This document shows, piece after piece, positions 1 to 6,175 of a stretch of DNA of 6,511 nucleotides (the stretch's first letter is position 1; each line of letters opens with the position of its first letter). The DNA is from Burkholderiales bacterium (GTDB lineage Bacteria > Pseudomonadota > Gammaproteobacteria > Burkholderiales > Burkholderiaceae_D). The stretch spans positions 1 to 6,511 of the forward strand of contig JAGWUK010000177.1 in NCBI GenBank assembly GCA_028868455.1. Reading direction: 5' to 3'. Under the pieces are notes generated by a model. It was not told where the DNA came from, made no database searches, and saw only the letters and a list, made by a program, of their open reading frames with translations. The position numbers were made by a program, and so were the translations under genes.

Positions 1-2461
1 GTAATTTAATCGCTGGCAAGGCATTGAAGCGTTGTACCGAATCAGGACCAGTAATGAACTTGACTGTCGTGAATGCGCGCACCGGTATCATTTGTCCGCT
101 CGACGACCGCACATACATATTGCCGATATCGTCAGGCTTTGCACGATATTGTCCTTCTGCCTGCAATTGCACGGTATAGATACGACCGTTTTTGTTGAAG
201 TCGTTCACATAATAGCTTCCCATTGTTGCCGCCAGCGTATTGTAAATATCCGACAGCGCTACACCCATAGAGCGGGCTTTTTCGTTATCCACATCCACAT
301 ACACTTGCGGTGAATTGGCTTGCCACAAAGTTTTTACGCCCGCCAGTTCAGGTTGCTTGTTCGCTTCGGCAATCAACAAAGGCAACAGCTTCGCCAGACG
401 TTCAACACCGCCCTCACCTTTATTTTGCAAGTAGAACTCAAAACCGCCGGTTTGCCCCAGTCCCTGAATTGCCGGTGGACTGAAGAAGAGTGGCAGACCT
501 TCTTTGATGTGCCCGGTTTTCATATAGCTTTCACCAACCAGTTGCTGCGCGGACTGATGGCGATCTTCCCAGGGTTTCAACGGGAAGAACATAGTCGCAG
601 CTGAAGATTTCAAACCGCCACCGCCAAGGAAATCCAGACCAACCAGCGCAAATGTGGTGTCGATGTTCTTGTTGGTTTTCATCACATCTTCAACTTTGCG
701 GACCATGGCATCGGTTCTGTCCAGCGATGAGCCGTCCGGCATAATCGCTGCGCCGATGAAATAGCCTTGATCTTCATCCGGCACCAGTCCACCCGGTACA
801 CTTTTCCATAACACACCGGTCAGAGCGACCATGCCAACGACAATGGCGATTCCCAATACAGCGCGACGCAAAATGAAGCTGACGCCATCGGTGTAACGCT
901 TGGTCAAGCGGAAAAATGCCGCATTAAACCAAAGGAAAAACGGATGATGGTTTTCCGCACCTGGCCGCAAGAACATCGCGCACAGTGCCGGAGTGAGTGT
1001 CAACGCAACGATACCGGACAAAACGACGGCAATCGAAATGGTGACGGAGAACTGACGATACAATTCACCGGCCAGCCCGCCCAGGAAAGCAATCGGCCCG
1101 AAAGCGGCCACCAGTACCAGAACAATCGCGATGACCGGACCAGTGACTTCATTCATGGCTTCGATCGCTGCCTCTTTGGTCGACATGCCTTCTTCATTAA
1201 TCAGACGCTCAACGTTTTCCAGCACCACAATCGCGTCGTCCACCACAATACCGATCGCCAGCACCATCCCGAACAAAGTCAGCGTGTTGATGCTATAGCC
1301 GAGCAAGTGCAAGCCAGCCATCGTTCCGATCAGAGAAACCGGTACGGCCAGCGTTGGAATAATGGTCGCGCGCCAGCTTTGCAAGAACAGATACACCACG
1401 ATAAATACCAGCACCATCGCTTCGGCCAGTGTTTTCAAAACCTCGGCGATGGATTCCGTCACGAAAGGTGTCGTGTCGTACGGTGTGGTGTATTCCATTC
1501 CCTCAGGGAATTTCGCTTTCAACTCTTTCAATGTGTCTTCAACTGCCTTGCGCGTGTCCAGCGCATTTGCGCCAGTCTGCAAGAACACACCGATGTTGGC
1601 TGAAGGATGTCCGTTTACACGACCATACAGGTTGTAATCCTTGGAGCCTAGCTCTACGCGTGCCACATCGCTGATGCGAACGGTAGCCCCTCCTTTGGAG
1701 GATTTTACGATGATATTGGCGAACTCCGACGGTTCCAGCAAACGACCTTTGGCGGTCACTGTCATGGTCAGTTCTTCCGTATTACCAGGAGGCGCGCCGA
1801 TCTTACCTGCCGCATATTGCGCATTCTGTTCGGTAATCGCATTGGAAATATCCGCCACGGTCACGCCAAGCTGCGCCATACGATCAGGGCGCATCCAGAT
1901 ACGCATTGCGTAATCCTTGGCACCGAAAATCTGCACATTCGTCGTCCCAGGAACGCGTTTCAAAGCGTCCAGAACATTTTGTGTGGCGTAGTTGGACAGA
2001 TACAAGGCATCGTAACGATTATCCGGGGAGAATAAAGCAGCGACGACCAGGAAGTTGGAGGAGCTTTTCGATACGGTCACGCCTTGACGCCGGACTTCCT
2101 GCGGTAACTTGGCGTCCGCCTGACGTACGCGATTGTTCACGTTAACGGCAGCGATATCGAGATTGGTTCCGACTTCAAACGTCACGTTGATCGAAACACG
2201 ACCATCGGCGGAAGAAACCGAATCCATATACAGCATGTGCTCGACGCCGTTGATTTGCTCTTCAATCGGTGCCGCCACAGTGCGTTCTACCACTTCGGCA
2301 GAAGCGCCAGGATAGACTGCCGTGACATTGACAACTGGCGGAGAGATCTCCGGATAACGCGAAATCGGCAAGACGCGCAATGCGGCCAAGCCTGCCAGCA
2401 CGATAATCAGCGACAACACTGTCGCGAAAATCGGCCGGTTAATAAAAAATTTTGAGAACAT
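1..2461 (-). CDS. acrB: RND multidrug efflux permease (AcrB/MexF type, HAE1 family), 3' end cut by window edge
   Basis: Inner-membrane proton/drug antiporter that would form the tripartite pump with the adaptor upstream and an outer-membrane channel not seen here. The frame is open for 820 codons to the window edge (family length about 1050), so helices 8-12 and the remaining proton-relay residues are missing from view. It starts MFSKFFINRPIFATV, the classical RND N terminus. Helix 1 is near residues 10-28, followed by the first periplasmic porter domain. Helices 2-4 lie near 344-360, 367-387 and 393-415. Helix 4 carries the proton-relay pair Asp408-Asp409 in GIVVDDAIVVLENVERL, equivalent to AcrB Asp407/408. 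Helices 5-6 follow, with LGGLAGELYRQFSVTIS near 455-475. The porter motifs YDALYLSNY and GGFEFYLQN resemble MexF/OqxB-type pumps more than E. coli AcrB, so the symbol is by family. An AAGGAA ribosome site lies 6 bases before the ATG. The family is certain; the substrates are unknown. Confidence 0.96.
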   Translation of the reverse strand, partial: MFSKFFINRPIFATVLSLIIVLAGLAALRVLPISRYPEISPPVVNVTAVYPGASAEVVERTVAAPIEEQINGVEHMLYMDSVSSADGRVSINVTFEVGTNLDIAAVNVNNRVRQADAKLPQEVRRQGVTVSKSSSNFLVVAALFSPDNRYDALYLSNYATQNVLDALKRVPGTTNVQIFGAKDYAMRIWMRPDRMAQLGVTVADISNAITEQNAQYAAGKIGAPPGNTEELTMTVTAKGRLLEPSEFANIIVKSSKGGATVRISDVARVELGSKDYNLYGRVNGHPSANIGVFLQTGANALDTRKAVEDTLKELKAKFPEGMEYTTPYDTTPFVTESIAEVLKTLAEAMVLVFIVVYLFLQSWRATIIPTLAVPVSLIGTMAGLHLLGYSINTLTLFGMVLAIGIVVDDAIVVLENVERLINEEGMSTKEAAIEAMNEVTGPVIAIVLVLVAAFGPIAFLGGLAGELYRQFSVTISIAVVLSGIVALTLTPALCAMFLRPGAENHHPFFLWFNAAFFRLTKRYTDGVSFILRRAVLGIAIVVGMVALTGVLWKSVPGGLVPDEDQGYFIGAAIMPDGSSLDRTDAMVRKVEDVMKTNKNIDTTFALVGLDFLGGGGLKSSAATMFFPLKPWEDRHQSAQQLVGESYMKTGHIKEGLPLFFSPPAIQGLGQTGGFEFYLQNKGEGGVERLAKLLPLLIAEANKQPELAGVKTLWQANSPQVYVDVDNEKARSMGVALSDIYNTLAATMGSYYVNDFNKNGRIYTVQLQAEGQYRAKPDDIGNMYVRSSSGQMIPVRAFTTVKFITGPDSVQRFNALPAIKL

Positions 2462-2476
2462 GAATAATTCCTTGTT

Positions 2477-2500
2477 ACCTGATTCGCTTGCGCGACAGGT
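2477..2500 (-). promoter_or_regulatory. Intercistronic hairpin with GCAA tetraloop between adaptor and permease genes
   Basis: Read on the minus strand, the arms are ACCTG-TCGC, the loop is GCAA, and the return arms are GCGA-(AT)-CAGGT: nine base pairs with a two-base bulge and a GNRA-type tetraloop. It lies in the 71-base gap between the adaptor stop (2533) and the permease start (2461). It ends 3 bases before the AAGGAA ribosome site (2468-2473). No T-run follows, so it does not look like a terminator. A role in mRNA stability, processing or tuning of permease translation is inference. Confidence 0.5.
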
Positions 2501-2532
2501 GATGCCGTTTAATGTTCAGTGCGTTTGACGTC

Positions 2533-3804
2533 TTACTTGGCTGCTGCCGGCGCAGCACCGGCAGGTTTTCCAGAGGCTGCCGCGTTGGCTGCCAGCGGAA
2601 CTGGTGTCACGGTCATGCCTGGGTCATGCGCCTTGATAAAGCCATCCACCAGAACGCGATCACCACTTTGCAAGCCTTTGGTGACGATCCACTCGCCATG
2701 CGACCAGCCATCCAGTTCCACTGGTTTTGGCACCAGCTTGTTATCCGGCGAAACAGTAAATACCATTTTTCCCATCGGCCCATCGATGACTGCGCGTTGC
2801 GGTACGGCCAGCGATGCGGTGCGGGTAGCACCTTTGAGCATGGCGCGGACAAACTGCCCAGGACGCAAAGTACCGTCGGGATTAGGAATTTGTGCACGAG
2901 CATCAAAACCACCGGTAGCAGGATTAATTTTTTCGCTGACAAAATTCATTTTCCCGCTGGTCGGAAAGACGCTGCCATCCGCCAGTTTGACTTGCACATC
3001 AAATGCCAGACTGCCGTTGTTGGTACGCTTGCCCGGCAAGGCGACCTTGCCATTACCCACTTCGCGACTGACTTTCAGGAAATCCGCTTCCGGAATGCTG
3101 AAATTGACATAGACAGGATCCGTCTGCACGATAGTCGTCAGCAAACTATCGGTGGGCGTGACCAGGCTGCCATTGGATTTGCTGGCAACGCCAGTAACAC
3201 CGGCAATCGGCGCAATCACGCGGGTGTAACCGAGATTGAGCTTGGCTTCATTAACCTGCGCGCGGACTTGTTTCAAGCTGGCTTCTGCCGTTTCCAGATT
3301 GGATTTGGCATCATCAAACTCTTTTTGGCTGATGGCTTTTTCAGCGGCCAGCGGTTGCAGGCGGGCGTATTCGCGCTTGGCCTGATTCAGCTTGGCTTCG
3401 CTGACGCCGGCAGCGGCTTCGGCGGATGCCAGTTGCGTCTGATACGTACCCGGATCAATCTGGAACAGCACGGCGCCCGCCTTGACGCGTGAACCTTCTT
3501 CATACAGGCGATTTTCCAGAATGCCAGAGATACGTGCGCGGACTTCAGTTTCGCGCGAACCGGCCGTCTGACCGACATATTCAAAATCAATAGGTAAGTC
3601 GCGCGACTGAACAGTGACGACACTGACTTCTGGCGGAGGCATGCCGCCAGGAGCTGCGTTGGCGCCACCCTGTTTTCCGCAGGCAGCCAACACCAGCAAA
3701 GGTAAGCTTAGCGCAGCGACGCGCAAAGCGGGGTGTTCAAAAATCCCGCGAGTGCGGGTAGAAATTGGTAACGACGATATGGGAGTAGAGCCAGGAGAGC
3801 GCAT
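2533..3804 (-). CDS. acrA: RND efflux periplasmic adaptor lipoprotein (AcrA/MexE family, membrane fusion protein)
   Basis: Membrane-anchored periplasmic adaptor of 423 residues, the usual length for the family, which links the RND permease to an outer-membrane channel. A hydrophobic signal segment (about 28-41) ends in the lipobox LAAC, so Cys42 is the predicted lipidation site. A short Gly/Ala/Pro linker follows, then the lipoyl/barrel-sandwich first half (about 58-118, with SGILENRLYEEGSRVKAG and FQIDPGTY). The coiled-coil hairpin spans about 122-190, rich in Ala, Gln, Glu and Lys. The second lipoyl half is near 195-210 (VIAPIAGVTG). The beta-barrel has the family motif DPVYVNFSIPEADF, and a membrane-proximal domain includes GTLRPGQFVRAML and PQRAV. 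The tail is low-complexity Ala/Pro/Gly. The ATG at 3804 is the only in-frame ATG before the lipobox; the ribosome site before it is weak (AGAAAGAA). The n-region is long (about 27 residues), so a later non-ATG start is possible. It is first in the operon. Confidence 0.96.
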   Translation of the reverse strand: MRSPGSTPISSLPISTRTRGIFEHPALRVAALSLPLLVLAACGKQGGANAAPGGMPPPEVSVVTVQSRDLPIDFEYVGQTAGSRETEVRARISGILENRLYEEGSRVKAGAVLFQIDPGTYQTQLASAEAAAGVSEAKLNQAKREYARLQPLAAEKAISQKEFDDAKSNLETAEASLKQVRAQVNEAKLNLGYTRVIAPIAGVTGVASKSNGSLVTPTDSLLTTIVQTDPVYVNFSIPEADFLKVSREVGNGKVALPGKRTNNGSLAFDVQVKLADGSVFPTSGKMNFVSEKINPATGGFDARAQIPNPDGTLRPGQFVRAMLKGATRTASLAVPQRAVIDGPMGKMVFTVSPDNKLVPKPVELDGWSHGEWIVTKGLQSGDRVLVDGFIKAHDPGMTVTPVPLAANAAASGKPAGAAPAAAK

Positions 3805-3841
3805 GAGGGATTCTTTCTTCTAGATTGAAGGACGATATGCT

Positions 3842-3869
3842 ATTATATACATTCACGAATGTTTGTAAA
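3842..3869 (-). promoter_or_regulatory. Sigma70-type promoter of the efflux operon
   Basis: On the minus strand there is a -35 box TTTACA (3864-3869, five of six consensus bases) and a perfect -10 box TATAAT (3842-3847), separated by 16 bases. Transcription would begin near 3835, giving a leader of about 31 bases before the adaptor ATG at 3804. The -35, spacer and -10 are almost entirely covered by the palindromic operator at 3844-3867, as expected for repression by steric block. Confidence 0.8.
3844..3867. promoter_or_regulatory. AcrR-type operator, 24-base imperfect palindrome
   Basis: On the plus strand the left half is TATATACATTCA and the right half CGAATGTTTGTA; 9 of 12 positions are symmetric. 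Read on the minus strand (TACAAACATTCG then TGAATGTATATA), it matches the E. coli AcrR operator as I recall it (TACATACATTTG then TGAATGTATGTA) at 21 of 24 bases. It lies within the -35/-10 region of the efflux promoter, and the AcrR-like repressor is encoded divergently nearby. Binding by that repressor is inferred, not shown. Confidence 0.82.
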
Positions 3870-4030
3870 TGAAGTTTCAAAACACCCCTACATTTCTATA
3901 GGTCTTTACGAAATTTGCATTGAAGAAACTAGCAAGCTGTGAGCAATTCGGCTCAAGAGCGCCGATATGCGATGAAGCGACGCTTTTGCGCAATCAGCAA
4001 AGGCGGTCATCAACTTGCAGGCAAACACCG

Positions 4031-4049
4031 CCGCTTAGTAGTGAAGCGG
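4031..4049. repeat. Inverted repeat CCGCTT / AAGCGG (first copy)
   Basis: The arms CCGCTT (4031-4036) and AAGCGG (4044-4049) enclose a 7-base loop. The left arm overlaps the ACCGCC arm (4027-4032) of another possible hairpin, so the two folds exclude each other. The right arm extends to AGTGAAGCGG, which is the exact reverse complement of CCGCTTCACT at 4137-4146. An A-rich stretch follows on the plus strand, which argues against a plus-strand terminator. Confidence 0.45.
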
Positions 4050-4135
4050 TAAGTAAAAAATGAGTACATAAGATTTGATGCAACGCAAAAAGTTTAATGG
4101 AATTAAAACAAAAATGTGCAACAAGACGTCTGTCA

Positions 4136-4161
4136 CCCGCTTCACTTAATGAATAAGCGGG
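4136..4161. repeat. Inverted repeat CCCGCTT / AAGCGGG (second copy)
   Basis: Seven-base perfect arms at 4136-4142 and 4155-4161 enclose a 12-base loop. It shares its core arm sequence with the 4031-4049 repeat. Its left side (CCGCTTCACT, 4137-4146) can also pair with AGTGAAGCGG at 4040-4049 over 10 bases, giving an alternative long-range fold. No T-run is adjacent on either strand. Confidence 0.5.
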
Positions 4162-4214
4162 ACGCTCATGTTAGCAACGAGATGTTGCCGGGCAATTACT
4201 TGTAGATTGCGAGG

Positions 4215-4237
4215 TTCGCCATCATCTGATGGACGAA
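4215..4237. repeat. Imperfect palindrome about 80 bases upstream of acrR
   Basis: TTCG-CCATCA, a two-base centre TC, then TGATGG-(A)-CGAA: ten pairs with one bulged base. It lies directly upstream of the candidate half-operator (4240-4247) and the -10-like TATAAA (4256-4261). It could be a DNA-binding site or an RNA hairpin in the acrR leader; the sequence alone does not decide. Confidence 0.4.
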
Positions 4238-4239
4238 AG

Positions 4240-4261
4240 TACAAACAGCCAACATTATAAA
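4240..4261 (+). promoter_or_regulatory. Candidate acrR promoter -10 with an AcrR half-operator
   Basis: TACAAACA at 4240-4247 is identical to one outer half of the 3844-3867 operator (read there on the minus strand). Nine bases further on, TATAAA at 4256-4261 could serve as a -10 box for acrR, giving a leader of about 50 bases. No acceptable -35 box is visible (best ACGAAA, three of six), and the second operator half matches poorly. Autorepression through this site is a weak inference. Confidence 0.25.
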
Positions 4262-4304
4262 GAAAATAAAAATTGTGAGCTTCAGCCTGCTGAAACAGCA
4301 CACA

Positions 4305-4310
4305 GTGGAG
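4305..4310 (+). promoter_or_regulatory. acrR ribosome binding site that fixes the ATG start
   Basis: GTGGAG sits 6 bases before the ATG at 4317. This site, and the match of the resulting N terminus (MARKTK) to known AcrR proteins, favours 4317 over the in-frame GTG at 4275, which would add 14 unconserved residues. Confidence 0.65.
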
Positions 4311-4316
4311 AACGAA

Positions 4317-4958
4317 ATGGCCAGAAAAACCAAAGAAGAAGCACAGGAAACCTATGTCGCCTTGCTGGATGCCGCCGAGCAGGTATTCGCAGAAAGAGGC
4401 GTCACCAAAACGACGCTGAATGATGTTGCTTCGGCGGCCGGTATGACACGCGGTGCGATTTATTGGCACTTCAAAGATAAGAATGCCTTATTCCGCGCCA
4501 TGTGCGATCGCGCTTTTTTACCGATGGAAGTGCTGCTTAACGAAATTGTCGATGCACCTGATCAGGATCCGATTGCGGCATTGCGAAAAATGAATGTGCA
4601 TTTCCTGCAGCAGGTGTCAGGTGATGTGCGTCAACGCCGGGTCTTCGATATTATTTTCCATCGCTGCGAAAAGACTGGCGATATGAGTGCCTTTCCGGCG
4701 GAAGAAGAAAAGCGCGCCGAATGTCTGTCTAAAGTTGAAGCCATATTGCAAAAAGCGGTACTCCAGGGCCGGCTTCCGCCAGAAACAGATACATGGATAG
4801 CCATGCAGGCCAATCATTCTTTTCTGATCGGCTTAGTGCATGAATGGCTCGTTAATTGCGAAGCTTTCGATCTTGGCAGTTACAGCGAAGCTCTGATTGA
4901 CATGTTTCTGGCCGGACTGTTCGCCTGTCCACCACTAAAAAAACAAGCGCAAGCGTAA
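4317..4958 (+). CDS. acrR: TetR-family transcriptional repressor, AcrR type
   Basis: Cytoplasmic dimeric repressor of 213 residues that most likely controls the divergent efflux operon. The N terminus MARKTKEEAQET is nearly identical to E. coli AcrR. The TetR DNA-binding domain spans about 11-57. Its helix-turn-helix (TTLNDVASAAGMTRGAIYWHF, about 32-52) and following FKDKNALF are closely conserved with AcrR, consistent with the AcrR-like operator at 3844-3867. The C-terminal ligand-binding, dimerising region (about 80-213) has VFDIIFHRCEKTGDM, matching the AcrR/TtgR-type C-terminal domain (IIFHKCE in E. coli AcrR). In the family, hydrophobic drugs bind this domain and release the repressor from DNA. 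The gene is read away from the pump after a long 512-base intergenic gap. It ends 19 bases from the convergent neighbour. No clear intrinsic terminator follows it. Confidence 0.95.
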   Translation: MARKTKEEAQETYVALLDAAEQVFAERGVTKTTLNDVASAAGMTRGAIYWHFKDKNALFRAMCDRAFLPMEVLLNEIVDAPDQDPIAALRKMNVHFLQQVSGDVRQRRVFDIIFHRCEKTGDMSAFPAEEEKRAECLSKVEAILQKAVLQGRLPPETDTWIAMQANHSFLIGLVHEWLVNCEAFDLGSYSEALIDMFLAGLFACPPLKKQAQA

Positions 4959-4977
4959 CGGGATTTCACCATCCGGC

Positions 4978-5607
4978 TCAGGCTGGCAATTTCCAGTCGA
5001 AGCGCAAGGCCATCATACGCAGCACAAATGCGATCAGTGTACCGGACAGCAGTGCCACGATTTCCGCTACCTGCACGCGGTTCAACAGCAAATACACCCA
5101 GCAACCAAGGAAAGAACAGGTCGCATATAGCTGGCTGCGGCGAAATACCAGTGGAATTTCATTGCAGATTACATCGCGCAATACACCGCCGAAAATCCCC
5201 GTAATCACCCCCATCATGGCGCAGACAAACAGCGGCATGCCGACTTCCAGCGCCAGTGAGGCACCAGTGACGCTGAATAGCCCCAAGCCCAAGGCGTCGG
5301 CAAAAATGATCGCCTTCTCCGCCATCGCATGCCGCAAATGGCGCAATAAGGGCACGGCGATCAGTGCCATGACAAATACCAAAATCGGATACTGCTGATG
5401 CGCAACCCAGAATAATGGACGCCGATCCAGCAACAGATCGCGCAGCGTTCCGCCGCCAAATGCCGTAATAAATGCCACAGTGAACACACCCACGACGTCC
5501 ATGCGCTTGCGTCTGGCCTCGATAATGCCCGAACTGGCAAAGGCGACAATGCCACTCACCTCGACGGTTTGCAGCATCGTATTCATGCCGATATAACTGA
5601 GCGCCAT
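4978..5607 (-). CDS. UPF0126 / TRIC-like seven-helix membrane protein (YadS/YicG family)
   Basis: Inner-membrane protein of 209 residues, a normal length for the family. It is built from two similar three-helix repeats plus a final helix. Repeat one contains the motif GIIEARRKRMDVVGVF leading to GGGTLRD at 51-57, then DRRPLFWV. Repeat two contains SLALEVGMPLFVCAMMGVITGIFGGVLRD, with GGVLRD at 140-145, then NEIPLVF. Hydrophobic segments lie near 12-28, 36-52, 73-90, 100-118, 124-141, 158-175 and 180-199. Bacterial members are related to trimeric cation channels; some databases label the domain a glycine transporter, so the substrate is uncertain. The start at 5607 has a good ribosome site (AAGAGGAA, 5611-5618). 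A second in-frame ATG at codon 8 has none. The only promoter hint is a TACAAT -10 (minus strand, 5643-5648) without a matching -35. It is convergent with acrR and has no evident role in the pump. Confidence 0.92.
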   Translation of the reverse strand: MALSYIGMNTMLQTVEVSGIVAFASSGIIEARRKRMDVVGVFTVAFITAFGGGTLRDLLLDRRPLFWVAHQQYPILVFVMALIAVPLLRHLRHAMAEKAIIFADALGLGLFSVTGASLALEVGMPLFVCAMMGVITGIFGGVLRDVICNEIPLVFRRSQLYATCSFLGCWVYLLLNRVQVAEIVALLSGTLIAFVLRMMALRFDWKLPA

Positions 5608-5683
5608 AGATTCCTCTTAATTCCTGATAAACACTGCACGGAATTGTACCTGCTTTGACACTGGCAAGACAGCGCACTGCCGA

Positions 5684-5702
5684 TATACTGAGATGGAGTA
5701 TA
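5684..5702. repeat. Short inverted repeat TATACT / AGTATA
   Basis: Six-base perfect arms (5684-5689 and 5697-5702) flank a 7-base spacer, in the intergenic region about 80-95 bases upstream of the UPF0126 gene. The spacing would suit a dimeric regulator, but the arms are AT-rich and short, so chance is a fair explanation. Confidence 0.25.
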
Positions 5703-5737
5703 AGAAGAAACTGGCACTCAAGAGCAACAACTGCCAG
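5702..5737 (-). terminator. Probable intrinsic terminator of the cupin gene
   Basis: Read on the minus strand, CTGGCA (5732-5737) and TGCCAG (5711-5716) form a 6-base-pair stem around a 15-base loop, followed at once by TTTCTTCTTA. It lies 37 bases after the cupin stop and upstream of the UPF0126 start, which would make those two genes separate transcripts. The short stem and large loop make it a modest terminator. Confidence 0.45.
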
Positions 5738-5773
5738 CGAAATTAAAAATACTCCCCCATATTTCCAAATCAG

Positions 5774-6157
5774 TCAAACGGGACGATGTTCGGTACCTTC
5801 GCCACGGGTAATGTGCAATAGTCGGCTAGGCACCAGCACGCGTGCAGTATGCCAGGTCCCGCGCGGCACTACTGCCACGCCGGATTGTCGCAGACTAATC
5901 GTGCGCACTGTCACGCCCTCTTCCAGCCATAAATCAACCGCACCGGAAAGCAAATACACGACTTCATCGCCTTGTGGATGCATTTCCCATGAAGTCCAGT
6001 CCTGCTGGCAATTAAATTCCGACACCAGCCAACCATCGCCAAATGCTGCTTTTTCGCCTTCCGACATGATCCAGAATTGCTGGCCACCCGGCAACTGCCT
6101 GATATTTCCTTCCGACGTTAATTGCAGATAGGTTTCGGCCAAATCCATCGTCCTCAT
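5774..6157 (-). CDS. Small single-domain cupin protein
   Basis: Predicted cytoplasmic protein of 127 residues with one cupin beta-barrel. Motif 1 is WEMHPQGDEVVYLLSG (residues 58-72), with candidate metal ligands His60 and Glu65; the usual first His-x-His is reduced to one His. Motif 2 is GVAVVPRGTWH (93-103), with His103 as the further ligand. No second domain (for example HTH or an enzyme fusion) is present, so this belongs to the broad group of small stand-alone cupins whose substrates cannot be inferred. The start at 6157 is chosen because AAGGAG lies 8 bases upstream. An in-frame ATG at 6211 would add 18 hydrophobic residues (MVLICSSFVLFCYEGAFA) translated through the ribosome site and the repeats upstream. 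Function beyond metal-dependent small-molecule binding or catalysis is unknown. It has its own probable terminator. Confidence 0.88.
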   Translation of the reverse strand: MRTMDLAETYLQLTSEGNIRQLPGGQQFWIMSEGEKAAFGDGWLVSEFNCQQDWTSWEMHPQGDEVVYLLSGAVDLWLEEGVTVRTISLRQSGVAVVPRGTWHTARVLVPSRLLHITRGEGTEHRPV

Positions 6158-6165
6158 AGCAAACG

Positions 6166-6171
6166 CTCCTT
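6166..6171 (-). promoter_or_regulatory. Cupin ribosome binding site that fixes the start at 6157
   Basis: On the minus strand AAGGAG, a near-perfect Shine-Dalgarno core, stands 8 bases before the ATG at 6157. The longer in-frame start at 6211 would place this site inside the coding region. Confidence 0.75.
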
Positions 6172-6175
6172 CGTA

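Larger units (their letters stand above)
3870..4316. other. Long non-coding stretch upstream of acrR, rich in inverted repeats
   Basis: About 450 bases with no convincing gene on either strand. It must contain the acrR promoter, but no strong sigma70 match is visible. Candidates are TTTAAT at 4093-4098 and TATAAA at 4256-4261, both without a good -35. Inverted repeats include TGAGC/GCTCA (3940-3955), AAGCG-A-CGCTT (3975-3985), GGCGGT/ACCGCC (4002-4032), CCGCTT/AAGCGG (4031-4049), CCCGCTT/AAGCGGG (4136-4161), GCAAC/GTTGC (4174-4188), TTGCC-G-GGCAA (4185-4195) and TTCGCCATCA against TGATGGaCGAA (4215-4237). None is followed by a T-run that would make it an intrinsic terminator. A structured acrR leader, further regulator sites or an unannotated small RNA are all possible. 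Confidence 0.5.

Noticed and set aside
944..1603. 219-codon plus-strand frame opposite the permease gene
   Set aside because: Extremely rich in His, Gln, Asn and Arg, with no recognisable domain; it overlaps the conserved permease core, including the Asp-Asp codons, on the other strand.
2512..3492. 326-codon open frame on the plus strand opposite the adaptor gene
   Set aside because: It lies antisense to a clear RND adaptor, resembles no protein family I know, and is rich in Cys, His, Arg and Gly, as expected from reading a biased gene backwards.
4275..4316. 14-residue N-terminal extension of acrR from a GTG start
   Set aside because: No good ribosome site precedes the GTG, whereas GTGGAG precedes the ATG at 4317, whose product begins with the conserved MARKTK.
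4146..4469. 107-codon minus-strand frame overlapping the start of acrR
   Set aside because: It runs antisense through the conserved TetR DNA-binding domain, has no ribosome site and resembles nothing known.
4959..4977. Shared bidirectional terminator between acrR and the UPF0126 gene
   Set aside because: The 19-base gap and its flanks show only a four-pair stem (CCGG/CTGG) and no T-run after it.
5655..5689. Perfect TTGACA followed by TATACT on the plus strand as a promoter
   Set aside because: The spacer is 23 bases, too long for sigma70, and no plus-strand gene follows.
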